Source: Hygrocybe punicea
Lineage: Eukaryota; Basidiomycota; Agaricomycetes; Agaricales; Hygrophoraceae
Direction of reading: 5' to 3'
DNA: 64,000 nucleotides
Assembly (NCBI GenBank): GCA_963556145.1
Contig: OY744468.1
Location: 4,278,001 to 4,342,000 of the forward strand
Numbering within the stretch: the stretch's first letter is position 1; every line of letters starts with the position of its first letter. Below, piece after piece: positions 1 through 11,664 of the stretch. Made by a program: the position numbers and the translations under genes. The notes under the pieces are model-generated. The model did no database searches. It was given only the letters and a program-made list of their open reading frames with translations, and was not told the DNA's origin.

Positions 1-195
1 ATGTCGCAGCTGTTTCGTACACACCATGCACATTGCACACATTGTGCACATCGGAAACATCATCACAACTATCCAGAGCACCTCTGAGTATTTTTATTAA
101 CCTTTTGGATTGAGATTGAACCCCTCAGAATTCGTACAGCACTGTGGTAGAGTTGGTATTTGATTCCGTTCACATTACCGCAGTGCACCCTTCCA
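1..195. mobile_element. LTR family C, truncated by the window edge
   Basis: Bases about 61-195 are the reverse complement of about 14884-15015, the start of another element in this window. The segment ends in CA at 195, and the gypsy reverse-transcriptase reading frame resumes directly at 196. I read it as an LTR inserted in the gypsy pol gene. Its left end lies outside the window, so its TSD cannot be seen. The start of the open frame at 144 belongs to this LTR and not to the polymerase. Confidence 0.75.
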
Positions 196-2532
196 ATGCT
201 CTTACCCCTGGATGCGTATTCATTTATATGGATGACATCATTACCCTCGGAGACCCCCATGAAGAACTCGAAATGAATACTCGCCACGTACTTGACATCA
301 TGCGCAAGAATAATCTCTCTTGCAAACCCGTCAAATGTCAATTCGCAAAGGACTCCGTTAAGTATCTTGGTCAGATTATTTCTCATGGCAAAATCACTAT
401 TAATCCTGCCAAGATTCATTCTATTTCTGATTGGCCCATTCCCAAACACATTCAAGACGTTCAATCATTCCTTGGCACCATGAATTTTTGGTGCAGATTC
501 ATCAAAGATTTCTCTTCTATTGCCTGACCTCTTCACAATCTCACAAGAAAAGACAATAAATTTGCTTGGACTTCTAACTGTCAATTCGCATTCGATTCCC
601 TTAAACAATCCATTACTTCTGAATCTATCCTTAAAGCTCCCTGACTCGATCTTCCCTACATCCTCGAAACTGACTCTTCCAGCTTCACAATCAGTGCTGT
701 CCTTATGCAAAAACATGATGATAAGCTTCATCCTATTGGTTATTATTCCGCTTCACTCTCTCCCACAGAATGAAACTATTCGACTCCCAATCAAAAACTT
801 CTGGCTATTGTTAAATCATTATCACACTCGCATCATCTACTCAAAGGAGCTACTCATACTATCATCATTAGATCTGACAATCAAGCTCTCAAATACTTTA
901 TGACAAATCGCTCCCTCTCTTGTCGCCAAGCTAGATGGTCCGAATTTCTTAGTCACTTCAATTTCTGTATAGAGCATATCCCTGGAACATGTAACCATGC
1001 TGATGGCTTATCTCGCCACCCTGATTATTTCCCTGAAGGTCCCAACAATTTGGATAGAACTCTACTTTCGGAATCACATTTCATTAATGCGATCATTAAT
1101 TTATCCTCTCCTAGATTCTTCAATCGACTTCACTTCCCATCCCCACTGCCACCTTACATCTCTTCCAAAATCTCTTCCAAAATCTCTGATTCCTCTTCTC
1201 GATGGTCCCTCATAGATGGATTGGTCCGTGATGCTAGAGAACGCATAGTTGTGCCTGAAGTTGTTTCTCTGTGCACTGAGATTATTCGTTCGGCTTATTC
1301 ACCGTCTCATGCTGGGCATCCTGGAATAGAAAAGACAAGTGACCTTATCTCCCATGATTACATCTGGGAATCATGTCATCAAGATGTTTCTAATTTTATC
1401 GCTTCCTGTCCTGATTGTCAACATACTAAGATTCTACGTTCACACCCTACAGGACTATTGCACCCTCTTCCTCCTGCTTCTGCAGCATGGGAAGAAATAA
1501 CTGTGGACTTCATAACACAGTTACCACTCTCCTTTGGATTCGATGCAATCTTTGTTGTCATTGATTACTTTACGAAATGTGCTCATTTCATTCCCACAAC
1601 TTTTGCACTCTCCACTGAAGGCACTGAACAACTTTTTCAAGATCACATCTGGAAATCGCACGGATGGCCTAAAAAGATCATTTCTGATCATGGAACGCAA
1701 TTTGCAGCAAAATTCACAGCCAAATTCAACAAACTTCTTGGAATTGATACAGCTTTATCTACCGCCTATCATCCCCAAACCGATGGACAAACAGAATGCA
1801 CTAATCAGGAACTGGAACAATACCTCCAGCTCTACACCAACTTCATGCAATCCGAATGGTCTGAATGGTTATCACAGGCTGAGTTCCCATATAACAACTG
1901 CTTGCATTCTTCCACTGGCTTCTCTCCTTTCTATTTAGAATATGGCTGCCATCCCTGAACTCCCCTATCTATCGACAAACCTGAATCCAATAATCCTTCC
2001 GCTAATGATTTTCTCATGACCCTACACGATGCGCAATATGCTGCAAGTCTCTCCTTACAACGAACCACTGACGACATGAAGCACTTCACTGATAGAAAAT
2101 GTAAACATATCACCTTCGATATTGGACAACTTGTTTGGTTGGACAGACAACTGATGAAAAAGCTAGATGTTCAATGCACTGGACCCTTCCCCATCATTGA
2201 CTGTATTTCCCCTGTGGCCTAAAAACTCCAACTTCCATGTTTCTGGAAGATTCATCCAGTCTTTCACGTTTCCCTATTGCAACCGGCTATTGTTTACAAA
2301 CAGTTACATCCTCCTGTGACAGATGACAACTTACATCCTCCTCCCGATATCATTGATGAACATGAGGAATACGAAGTTGAAACCATCATCGATCACTGTT
2401 ATCGCCATCGCGAGATATCTCATGAAATGGAAAGGCTACTCTGCCGATGAAAATACTTGGGAACCTCTTTCCAATTTGCGCCATGCACATGATGCGATTC
2501 TAGAATATGAAGACCGAAGAAACAACATGTGA
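196..2532 (+). pseudogene. Ty3/gypsy chromovirus Pol remnant (RT, RNase H, integrase, chromodomain)
   Basis: One reading frame runs through most of the segment. It shows the reverse transcriptase box FIYMDDI near 226-246, the RT end, an RNase H region (LETDSS near 660; SDNQALKYF near 875), an integrase zinc finger (H..H..CPDCQ near 1300-1420), the integrase core (VDFITQLP; DHGTQF; TDGQTE) and a C-terminal chromodomain ([14 protein letters not shown], 2425-2470). The chromodomain places it among chromoviruses. The frame is broken by TGA at 525-527, 642-644, 771-773 and 1956-1958, by TAA at 2220-2222, and by a frameshift near 2400-2430 before the chromodomain. The 5' part (Gag, protease, first half of RT) is outside the window or lost to the LTR inserted at 195. 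It is dead. At least three of the TGA codons sit where family members usually have arginine, consistent with CGA to TGA. Confidence 0.93.
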
Positions 2533-3035
2533 TGTCTTTACTAATTTTCTATATAAACTCGACATCTTTTTCCTGCCTGCTTCGCTCTTTTGCCTTCTGC
2601 CCATCATTGCACTGTGCCTCTACAACATCATTCCCTGCTTTTGTCACCTTGACTTAGGACTTTTCCTTCATTATTCTAAACGTATCCTTGCCAAGTATTG
2701 TTGCTTCAATTTCTCTATTCACCTCGACTGTCTCGCCAACGATCCTCATTCCTTCCCTCTTCGGTTGGTCATCCCATGGTGATACACAAGTTGAGGTGCT
2801 GTGCACTAAAAACAACACTCTACAACTGGTGTGATTGTGAGTAAGTGAGGTAATTAGCTTCTATGAGTATCATGATGATTGTGATCGATAGTGCGACTTA
2901 GCAATTAAAGTTGCAACAATGATAGAGGGTTGAGGTATTGAACTTAAGTTGGGGATGGTCGAGCTCAAAGAAAGTAATGTCATAATGATATTTGAGAGAG
3001 ATACAATGAAGTGGGAAAGGGGGGAATGATGCGCT
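2533..3035 (+). other. Gypsy 3' non-coding region with candidate polypurine tract
   Basis: No gene is seen. The segment follows the chromodomain and ends in a purine-rich run (gtgggaaaggggggaa, about 3010-3026) followed by tgatgcgct. This has the layout of a polypurine tract and the TG start of a 3' LTR at about 3027. The copia element at 3036 is inserted a few bases later and GCGCT is its TSD. The LTR assignment is inference, because no second copy of that LTR is visible. Confidence 0.45.
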
Positions 3036-3356
3036 TGTAGATCTGAGTCTCAGTTAGGGACAATGATGACTTTGTATAATGTACCTGTAGATCTGAGTCT
3101 ACGAATACATGAGTAAAGTACTAGAGAACAAGAGACAAATGATCTCACCTCAGTCAGGGACAATGATGACTGAGGGAGCGGAACGAATGGTGAAGGTATA
3201 TATACGAGAGAACGTGAACATGTGAAAGTGTGAAAAGGGAATGTGATATCATGTAAATGACGTGTGGTGATCGAGTGCGGAATCAGGTGGACGAAAGAGG
3301 GAACATGAGTACTAAAGGAGGAAAGAAGGAGAGAGTGTGCGAAGTGATATACAACA
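3036..3356 (-). repeat. 3' LTR of copia copy 1
   Basis: 321 bp. On the minus strand it follows the end of pol and a short G-rich tract (atgggggtg), the likely polypurine tract. The TSD GCGCT lies just outside at 3031-3035. Confidence 0.95.
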
Positions 3357-3380
3357 CACCCCCATAACAAGCACACAGAT

Positions 3381-6300
3381 TCAACGAGAGACGAGGCAGA
3401 GGCCACGGGTGAGGTACTCATGAGCTTCGCGATCCAGGGGCTTCGTGAAGATGTCGGCGACGTTGATCTCACTGGGAATCCACGAGATGAGAAACTTGCC
3501 GGCGTCAATGTGTTGACGGATGAAATGATAGTGAATGTCAATGTGTTTTGAGCGAGAATGTTGTGAGGCGTTTGATGCGAGACATATTGAGCCCTCGTTG
3601 TCGGCTAGTATGTCTATGGGAGAGGAGTAGGGGAGGGAGATTTCGTCAAGGGAGGAGCGAAGCCAAAGGCCCGATTGGATGCAGACGGTGAGCGCAATGT
3701 ATTCGGCTTCAGTGGAAGAGAGGGATACCGTGCGTTGCTTCTTGGAGCCCCAGTCTATGAGACACTGACCATAAAACCAACAGTTGCCAGAGACCGAGAC
3801 AAGGTCTTCAAGGCTGGCCCAATCCGAGTCGGAGTAGGCTGAAAGCGTGAGTGGATGCGCGGAGGCGATATAGTGCAACGCAAGGTCGACTGTGGCTTTG
3901 AGGTAGCGTATGAGACGTTTGGCAGCTGCTAGGTGGTTCAAGAAAGGTTTGGAGTTGAATTGCGTGAGACGATTGACGGCGAAGGAGATGTCTGGACGGG
4001 TGCAGATGGAGATGAATAACAGTTTCCCCATGAGGGCTTGATACTCGTTGAGGTCGGCCGCTGGCGCGATGGACAAGGAGAGATCGGATTTAGCGTCCAT
4101 GGGGGTAGAGACGGGGTTGCAATCAGATAGGGCATAATCTCGCAGAAGAGAGCGAATATAATCCTGCTGATGCATCCAAAGTTCCCCGGTCTGTAGATTG
4201 CGGTCAAACTGAACGCCGAGGAACTGGGCAACGTCACCCAGGTCCTTGAGACCAAACTCACAAAGAATCTCCGACTTGACCCAGGAGAGGAAGGGGTCGG
4301 AGCATGACGTGCCCATGCCATCGTCAACGTGAATGACGATGAGACACTGAGTGGGAGACCCCCTCCAGGTGCCAGTGAAGTGGAAGAGCGCGTGATCGAC
4401 CTCTGAGCGTCGAAGACCAAGATGCTCCAAGACCCCCCAAAGCTTCTTGTACCAGACGCAAGAAGCCTGCTTGAGGCCATAAATCGATTTCCACAGACGC
4501 ATGACAAGGCCATCGAGGGAGTCGGAGCCGTCAGGGAGAGAAGCACCGTCGGGAGGCCGAAAGCCGTCAGGGAGAGCCATGTAAAGTTCTTCCTCCAACT
4601 CCCCCCAAAGGAATGCGCGAGTGGCGTCGAAGCATTGAAGGGGCCAGCCATGTTGACATGCCATCACTGCGACCAGACGGATAGAGGCAGACTTTGCGAC
4701 CGGGGCGAAGGTACGACCGAAATCGATGCCGGGGATCTGATGAAACCCCTTGGCTACTAGACGACCTTTGGTGGTGAGAGTGTCGCCGTCGATCTTGTTC
4801 TCGAAGACCCAGCGGTTGCCGATTGCCTTGCGACCGGGCGGCAGACGAGTGAGAGAGTAGACGCCCATGGAGTGGAGAGTGTCGAGTTCTTTGGTGACGG
4901 TGGCCTCCCAAACATGGAAGTCAGGTCGCTGGCGAGCCTCAGAATAGGTGGCAGGTGGAACTTTCAGGTTGTACGAGGCAACAGAAGGGTTGCGCGGCCG
5001 GTCACTGCGAATGGAGAGGAACGCGGACTCGGAGCAGACAAGGTTCGCATGGTCATCGTTGAAGACATGAGTGGAGGCAGCGAGGCGTTCCGTGCGGGCG
5101 ATGGCGAGATGCTCACGACGAGCTTTTGCACTGGCGACCTCGGAAGCGTGCAGCTCGCCAAGCGCCGTCTTGGTACGGGAAGAAGGGGCGCGAAGAGCTA
5201 AGTGCAGAACGGGAACAGGAACTACAGGCACAGGAGTGACAGGAATCTGATCTACGATGGGGGCAGTGGGCAAGGGGACAGGATCAGAAGGGACAAGAGA
5301 AGGGATGGGGTCTGATACAGGAACAAAGGGATCAGGAACAGGAACAGGAACAAGGGAAGAAGTGGGTGCAAGGGAGATAGAGGAACCGAGTACAGAAGAG
5401 CGAAGAAGGAAATGAGATTCGTCGAAAATTACATCACGGGAATTGAAAAAAGTACCAGTAGCTACATCCCAAACACGATAACCCTTGACGCCCTCAGGAT
5501 ATCCCATGAATAAGCACTCCCTCGACCGAGGTCCAAGTTTCGTCTGCAACTCTGTCGGAACGCGGGCGAAGCAGCGTGAGCCCCAGACGCAGAGATGAGA
5601 GACGTCAGGGCGTGCACCGGTGATGGCTTCGTGAGGACTGCGGTGATTCGGAAGGATGCGGGAGGGGGTTAACATGAAAATGTGAGCGCAAGCGAGGGCA
5701 GCCTCCCCCCATAAGTTACGAGGCGCACCAACAGCGGCCATCATGGAATGAACGCGACCTTCGATTGTGCGAATGACGCGCTCAGCACGACCATTCTGTT
5801 GGTGAGAGTATGGAGCAGACAGTTGACGGGCGATGCCGTGACTATCGAGATAGGATGTGAAGGCGTCGCTGAGGAATTCACCTGCGTTGTCCATCCTGAG
5901 TTTCAAGAGCTTGTGACCAAACTCCTTCTCCCAGCAAGGATGGATAATTTCGAACGCGGAAAGAGCTTGATCGCAAGTCGCCAGCAGCTGCAAATTGAGA
6001 GCATTCAAGTGATCATCTAAGAAGATGATAAAATAAAGTTTCCCATGAGGGGTTTGAACCGGGAAGGGGCCGCAGATGTCGCAATGAACAAGTTCTAGAG
6101 GATGGGAAGCACGAGACGAGGACGCAGGGTGGGGACGGCGAGGATGTTTCCCAATGATGCATGCTTCGCAGGTGGAGAATGGCGGGCCCGAGAGCGTGAC
6201 ACCCGCAGATGAAGCGGCCAGGAGCTTAACGGCGGCCTCATTGGCATGGCCGAGTCGTGCATGCCAGAGGTCCCTGGATAGGGTGGGTTTGGCAAACGCG

Positions 6301-7695
6301 GCGATCTCGGGTGAAGCAGCGGCAGAGGGGTGAGACGGCCTGATAAACTCGATGTCCAGGAAACCGAGCCGATTCTCCAGATGGCGTTGGTAGCAGACAG
6401 TGCGACCGATCTTGGGAGGAGTACGAACCGTTACCATGCCATCTACAAAGTTGCACCCCCAGCTGTTCTCCACAAGCCGGCCGACAGACACGAGGTTAAT
6501 GACCGCGGTGGGTGCCAGAAGACAGTCGCGGAAGCGAACGGCCCATCCAGTGAATGAGGACAACGCAATCGCCACAGCCATTGGTGACAAGGGTGCCGTG
6601 ATTCGCGGTGCGAACATCAAGCGCCTTGGTCGTATCAAAGGTCCAGAAGTAGGAGTGATCCATGATGAGGTGCGAAGTCGTGCCGGAGTGTAGAAGTGCG
6701 GCAAGAGCGTGGTTTGCAAACAGCGCGAACTCGTCGGAGGTGCAGCTGAGCTCGGTGCAGAAGAGACCGGTGTCGTCTGACGAGGGGACCACGATGTTGG
6801 CTGTCTCCAAGCGAGATTTTGAAGACGTTGCTTTGCGCTGAGCATCACGTTGAGACATCCAGTCCGGTTTCTGACCGGCCATGCCACCGCCTTCAGAGAA
6901 ACAGTGATCGTTGTCATGGGAGGTCTTCCCACAGTTGGAGCAGATGACACCGTTTGGATTGTTCCGATGTTTACGGATAGGCCTGGACCCGGACTCTTTG
7001 ACGACATTTGCGTATTCAGAGCCTGGACCTGCGGTGGAATCAGAGGCGACGACATGCTGGGACTCCGCAAGCAGACGTGTGGCGACCTGATTGAAGGTGA
7101 GTGCGGTGGGTGAAGCGGAAAGCGTCGCGAGAGTGACATGCTTGAAGATCAGCCAGGAACCCGTGTCCGGGACGCCCACGAGGAGCTGGTAGATGGCCTC
7201 AGAGTCAGTATATGCCACCCCCATACTTGAGAACTGCTCCCTCGCAGAGTTAAATTCCCCGAGGTAACGTTCAACATCTGACGCATCCCGGAGACGAAGA
7301 GCGGCAATGTGAGCGCGAAGTGTAAATTGCGCTGCAGTGTCGACGCGATTGTAGGCAGATCGAAGATGTTTCCAGGTGGAGCGCGCGCTGTCATCGCATC
7401 GAGAAGGGATGTTAGCGGCAACGAGAGGGGAAACTCGCCGACATATGATGGCATTGGCCTTCGCGTCGTTAGTGACGAAGACGCGAGCTTTGATGACGTC
7501 CGGCTCCGAGGTCTTCTCAGTGAGCTTTGTGGGGGTGACAGTCCCAAACTGAACAAGGTCGAGAGGATCGCGACCCTCACTGACATACGTCCAAAGGTCT
7601 TCACCCAGAAGCATGTAACACATCGATTTCGACCAATCGCGGTAATTCCGGGCCCCCTCAAGGAGAGGGATGTGGTTGAGGCGCAGGTTTGACAT
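3381..7695 (-). pseudogene. Copia Gag-Pol polyprotein, frameshifted (copy 1)
   Basis: Start ATG at 7695. The Gag/protease frame (7695-6496) has a zinc knuckle CX2CX4HX4C at residues 252-265 and a protease motif at residue 336. The rest of Pol (about 6540-3381, another frame) has the integrase zinc finger (HARLGH..CEAC), integrase core (CDICGPF; MDNAGEF; NGRAER), RT (FDATRAF; IHVDDG) and RNase H (SDSDWA; STEAEY; ADNEGS). Comparison with copy 2 shows copy 1 lacks 11 nt at about 6540, just after the protease, which splits the frame. The catalytic Asp of the protease is replaced by His (codon 6688-6690, HSGT where copy 2 has DSGT). The long minus frame opening at 7139 is a shadow of Gag until the 11-nt gap and real Pol only after it. 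No other break is seen. The product could not mature by itself. Confidence 0.95.
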
Positions 7696-7839
7696 TCTCC
7701 AGAAAAAAAAAAAAGAAACGCGAAAATTTTCGGTAAAAAAAAAGATAAAATGAAAGGCGTGGCTCAGAGAGATGACGCGTGAGGAGGTGTTTGATCTTCT
7801 TTTGGAAGGATGATATGCGACGGTCAGGGCAGCATAACC

Positions 7840-8160
7840 TGTAGATCTGAGTCTCAGTCAGGGACAATGATGACTTTGTATAATGTACCTGTAGATCTGA
7901 GTCTACGAATACATGAGTAAAGTACTAGAGAACAAGAGACAAATGATCTCACCTCAGTCAAGGACAATGATGACTGAGGGAGCGGAACGAATGGTGAAGG
8001 TATATATACGAGAGAACGTGAACATGTGAAAGTGTGAAAAGGGAATGTGATATCATGTAAATGACGTGTGGTGATCGAGTGCGGAATCAGGTGGACGAAA
8101 GAGGGAACATGAGTACTAAAGGAGGAAAGAAGGAGAGAGTGTGCGAAGTGATATACAACA
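7840..8160 (-). repeat. 5' LTR of copia copy 1
   Basis: 321 bp. On the minus strand it starts tgttgtatatcac and ends ctaca, with a TATATATACC promoter-like run about 145 bases in. It nearly matches 3036-3356 and is about 99 percent similar by eye to the LTRs of copy 2. Confidence 0.95.
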
Positions 8161-8165
8161 GCGCT

Positions 8166-8708
8166 CTCTCTGGTGCTTGAGCGTAATCTACATAGCTATT
8201 TTATATGATGACGGTTGGAGATCGGAGGCAAAGTAAAAAGTCATGGAAAGAAAGAAACTTACTCTAATAGGGGTCAAAAGAAAGGAATATGTATGAATCA
8301 CATGAAAATGTAGCCAAAAATGGTGCTGAAAGGAGGATGAAGATGGTCTTGTAACAAAGGAAGAACAAAGGAGTCTGGTGGGAGAAAGGGAATAAGTGTT
8401 CTAAATGAGTTAGTCTATCTAAGATGAAATGGAGCATTGCTGTATGAAAGGCGAACAATTATGCGAGAGTCTGGGGCTCGATCTGATTCAAAGGTTTTCT
8501 ATCTTGGTCCATGACTTTGTTAAAGATGTTCACAATACGATTGAGAGGTCGTACAAGTGGTCGCGAGCCATTGTGAAGTCGCAACATGTTGGGCTCATTT
8601 CAAAGGATAGCTAGAACCTGTTCGATTCGTTGATTTGGTGGTCAGTGCAGGTGAGTGCACATCAATGGTATATGTACTGTACCACTTGCCGTGACTTCAA
8701 TTGGCCCC
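8166..8708. other. Non-coding spacer between copia copy 1 and solo LTR A1
   Basis: No convincing ORF on either strand and no RNA gene. It begins with the copia TSD and may continue the interrupted gypsy 3' LTR, but no second copy is available to test this. It is continuous with 9503 onward once the solo LTR at 8713-9498 is removed. Confidence 0.4.
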
Positions 8709-8712
8709 CCGA

Positions 8713-9498
8713 TGTAGAGGGTCCTTGACCCTCTGAAGCCGTAAACTCGATATCTCACAAATCCACTCAAACCCGACGTCTCTAGCAATCCATGCTTGAA
8801 CCCGACACAACCCAATGCATACCGACTAGCATGGCTGCTCACGTACCTGGTCGGTCCACCTCCTAAAACTCATGGAACTTCAAATATCAAAGATAGATCT
8901 CATCGGACTGGGATCCCGACATCGGACTTGCCTTATTCGCGCCTAGCATCTCCCTTATGGAGATATAGTAAAGTATATTACATCTTTTATGGGTTTTTAT
9001 ATCTTCCACCCATTTTCCCTGTCATGGTCACCTCGCAACCCTCTTCCTACTTCTCCATTTTTATTCTCCTTTGTTTCCTCTCATTGGCCGAGGACTCTTG
9101 TCTGAATCTAGGTACAGAAATTTGTAGTATAAAAACGGTGCCCAAGCGCCATCTCTGAATAAGAAACCAGTTCCCCCGCTTTCTCCCACTCAGAATCCGT
9201 TTCCTACCAAAATCACTTACTCTTTTAACTCGTCGGTTTGCTCGACACTCGTCCCATCCTTCTACCATCTTTATTGTTATACTGCTCGACACCTGACACC
9301 CGACCCGCTATACCCGACATCATCGGCCTCGTTGGTATACGTCGGTATCATTAGATTTTAGTAGTTTTAGTCGGCGGCTTATTACCATTAGTCCTTTTAT
9401 TATCTATCTGAAGCTTGCTAACTATTCCCAGTCACTTCTACGCTGACTACCCCAGGCTAGGATTACAGTTCCGCAGCCACCCCGACCTCGCCATTACA
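8713..9498 (+). mobile_element. Solo LTR A1 (divergent member of family A)
   Basis: 786 bp, starting tgtagaggg and ending attaca, with a perfect 4-bp TSD CCGA at 8709-8712 and 9499-9502. It shares the order of family A: aacccgac-rich start, ctcatcggactgggatcccgac block, ccttat..ggagatat block, cataaaaacggt-type promoter block near 9128, and cacttctacgctgac..ccccaggctagga end. It is clearly more diverged than the other copies, so older. Confidence 0.85.
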
Positions 9499-9502
9499 CC
9501 GA

Positions 9503-10780
9503 GCATCTTTGGGAAGATCCTTCTGCTTGGTCCAAATGTCCCCCTCTCTGGTTTGTGTTAACCCAGTGGGATTCCCCCATCTTTATTCACCTCGTTCATT
9601 CTGAAGCCCCTGGTGTCGCACATCTTAACTATGTCCTCCACTTGCTCCAACAATCCTTTCTCCTTCCTTGGACCTATCGTAAGGTCGTTTACATCATCAA
9701 TCTCCTGGCCTCCCTCCAATCTGTCCTTGACAAATTCTTTCCTAACCACCATATCAAAATCAACCTCCCTGCCAAATTCTGGCAATGAAGTTTCACCCAT
9801 CCCCTTGGTTTTGCTGACAACAAAGTCCTGTACCATTGCATCCAGGCTTGCAATGCTCCTCATGCCCCCTGTCAGTCCATATTGACAATGGACACTTAAT
9901 TGAGGTAACAGATGAGCAAGATGATTCTACGGAGATCGCAGACGATGCAGACGACTACGAGGAGTTATGCATGGACAATGATGATCCCTTCGCTGAGTTC
10001 ATTGCCACTGCTCATCTCGTATTCCCCTCTCCTCCCTCTCCTTCTTCTTTGCCACCTAACACTTTTTACATTCCTCTTGATGGTGACTTCAATGCTTGGT
10101 TGAACACTCCTGCTCCCCTTCCTTCCCTTCTGATCACACCCTTTCCCTGTAGAGGTCATTCTTGTTCACATTCACATTCACGTTCTCATTCGTGCCCCTT
10201 TCCATGCTTCTGACACAATGACAGTGACCGACTACAATGCCACACCTTACAGCAATTGACCTTCGATCGGATTTATGGGCTTTGTTGTGATGATTACCTT
10301 CCTCCCTCTCTCCTCCATGACTGGTCATATGTTTCTTAGGCCAGTAGAGTGTTATGATTTCTTACATAAAACATACTTACTTTTTCCTTTTCCCTTTCCC
10401 TCTCCTCTTCCACTTTCTTTAGTCATTCCTTTCACATATGCGCTGCCTTTTCCCTCCACTTAGTCATGTCATACGACAAATGCTGTATGTTATCCCCTTC
10501 TACATATGTTTCATCCCTTGTCACCATATGCTCTGGTGCATAGCCATGATCCCTTTCCTATTAACATAGCCACTTCTTTGGACTATATAAGTAGTCTACT
10601 TTCAGCATGTACTGTAGACTTTAAATTTCATACACACTTGCAACTCAATCGCTTCTTCTCACTCTAAGATTGACTGCCTTCAGAATCTAAGCCCCTTTCT
10701 TTAAACCTGTCTTGTAAAACCTTTGGCTTACTCTGTTGCATTACAGGTATGGGTTTGTGGGGGTTAATCCGTGTGTCCTC
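9503..10780 (+). other. Broken ORF remnants, family not recognised
   Basis: A plus-strand frame from about 9537 to 9788 reads LTQWDSPIFIHLVHSEAPGV and onward. A second frame, 9836-10213, has an acidic stretch (DDADDYEELCMDNDD) followed by a Ser/Pro-rich tail. Both look like pieces of one degenerate transposon-borne gene, but I cannot name the family. From 10214 to 10780 there is only pyrimidine-rich non-coding sequence with a TATA-like ctatataag at about 10582. Confidence 0.35.
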
Positions 10781-11020
10781 AGCTGTGACTGGGTGGTGTT
10801 GGGCACACCACCATCCTCCCGGTTACCTTGTGGTTGCAGCGCCAATGTCAATTAATGTTGCGGTGCACATCTGCAAGGTACATTGGTGGTGGGTTTGCAG
10901 GGGTTAATCTGCGGGTGACCGGGTGGTGTTGGGGACACCACCATCCTCTCAGGTACCTTGCAGTTGCAGCACCAATGTCAATTGACGGGGCAGTGCGCAT
11001 CTGCAAGGTATGTTGGTAGT
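10746..11020. repeat. Two-copy tandem repeat, period about 132 bp, with hairpin
   Basis: Two adjacent copies share gggttaatc, the hairpin ggtggtgttgggcacaccacc, then accttg.gttgcagc.ccaatgtcaatt and cgcatctgcaagg. Related pieces occur near 11276-11300, 11990, 12220-12290, 12590 and 27205-27330, so the unit is dispersed as well as tandem. Confidence 0.7.
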
Positions 11021-11039
11021 GGGATGGCTGTGGCCTTCA

Positions 11040-11125
11040 TCATGGTCATGGTCATGCTTGTGGTTGTGGTTGTGGTTGTGGTTGTTGTTGTTGTTGTCAT
11101 CGTCGTCATCCTATTTGGAGGGCCA
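11040..11125. repeat. GTGGTT/GTTGTT microsatellite
   Basis: Runs of tggtca, then gtggtt, gttgtt and catcgtcgtcat. Long reading frames here are simple-sequence artefacts (runs of Val, Thr or His). Confidence 0.85.
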
Positions 11126-11585
11126 TGGTCATTGTCATGGTGGTGGTGGTGGCTGCTGTTTTCACCCTTACCACCTGTCATCCTTGTCAGGTGTGTGGTG
11201 TTTGTGTTGTTGGTACTGCTGTCGTCATCATTTGTGTAATTAGTAGCTAAGAAAGAAAAAAAAAAAAACATACCTACAGCAATGAGGGGTGGGTGCACCA
11301 CCCCCCCACTGCCCTTCTCCCCATGTCCAATTGTTGTCCGTTGTTGTCGTTGCCATTCTCGTTGTTTTCATGGTTGCTGTTGCTGGTTGAGAGCAAACTG
11401 GATGTCACATGGTCGTGACACTACTCGTGATAAACCCATGTGACCCGAGCCACAGGTACAGGTTTGGGCCGGGTCTGGATTTGGCTACCTGTACCCATAC
11501 CCATGGCAACCCATGACTAAAAACCCACTGGGTTGCTGTACCTGTGCAGTTCACTATGAAGGGTAAGCTCAAGGCAAGGGGGAGC
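11126..11585. other. Spacer without a gene
   Basis: Contains further short GGTGGT runs, a poly-A at about 11255-11268, a ggggtgggtgcaccacccccc hairpin at about 11288, and a stretch rich in acccatggg/cccatgg near 11440-11540. Nothing coding can be supported. Confidence 0.5.
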
Positions 11586-11664
11586 AGTTTTTGGCAGGTT
11601 GGGAGGTTCATGGGTTAGGAGGTTTGTGGGAGGTTTGTGGGAGGTTTGCAGGAGGTTTGTGGTT
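11586..11664. repeat. GGAGGTTTGTGG short tandem repeat
   Basis: About five units of a 10-12-bp motif (ggaggtttgtgg with variants). Isolated, with no coding context. Confidence 0.8.

Larger units (their letters stand above)
3036..8160 (-). mobile_element. Complete Ty1/copia LTR retrotransposon, copy 1
   Basis: The element is 5,125 bp, bounded by identical 5-bp TSDs GCGCT at 3031-3035 and 8161-8165. Its two 321-bp LTRs (3036-3356 and 7840-8160) begin TG and end CA and differ at only about two positions, so insertion was recent. Read on the minus strand, the 5' LTR is followed directly by ggttatgctgccctg. The first seven bases match the complement of the CATAACC stretch of an initiator-Met tRNA anticodon arm, the kind of internal primer site used by some copia elements. 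The domain order Gag, protease, integrase, RT, RNase H is the copia order. It is the inverted sister of 16854-21984. Confidence 0.96.

Noticed and set aside
144..195. Start of an RT protein at 144
   Set aside because: Bases up to 195 belong to an inserted LTR that recurs inverted at 14884. The polymerase frame is only incidentally open through it.
6541..7139. N-terminal 200 residues of the 1,252-codon minus frame at 3381-7139
   Set aside because: They are the wrong frame of Gag/protease. Comparison with copy 2 shows the real Pol frame enters only after the 11-nt gap at about 6540.
10206..10747. Possible further LTR (TATA at 10582, ending attaca)
   Set aside because: No second copy and no TSD could be found, so only mentioned as non-coding sequence.
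10958..11301. Long Val-, Thr- and His-rich ORFs on both strands
   Set aside because: They are translations of a GTGGTT/GTTGTT microsatellite.
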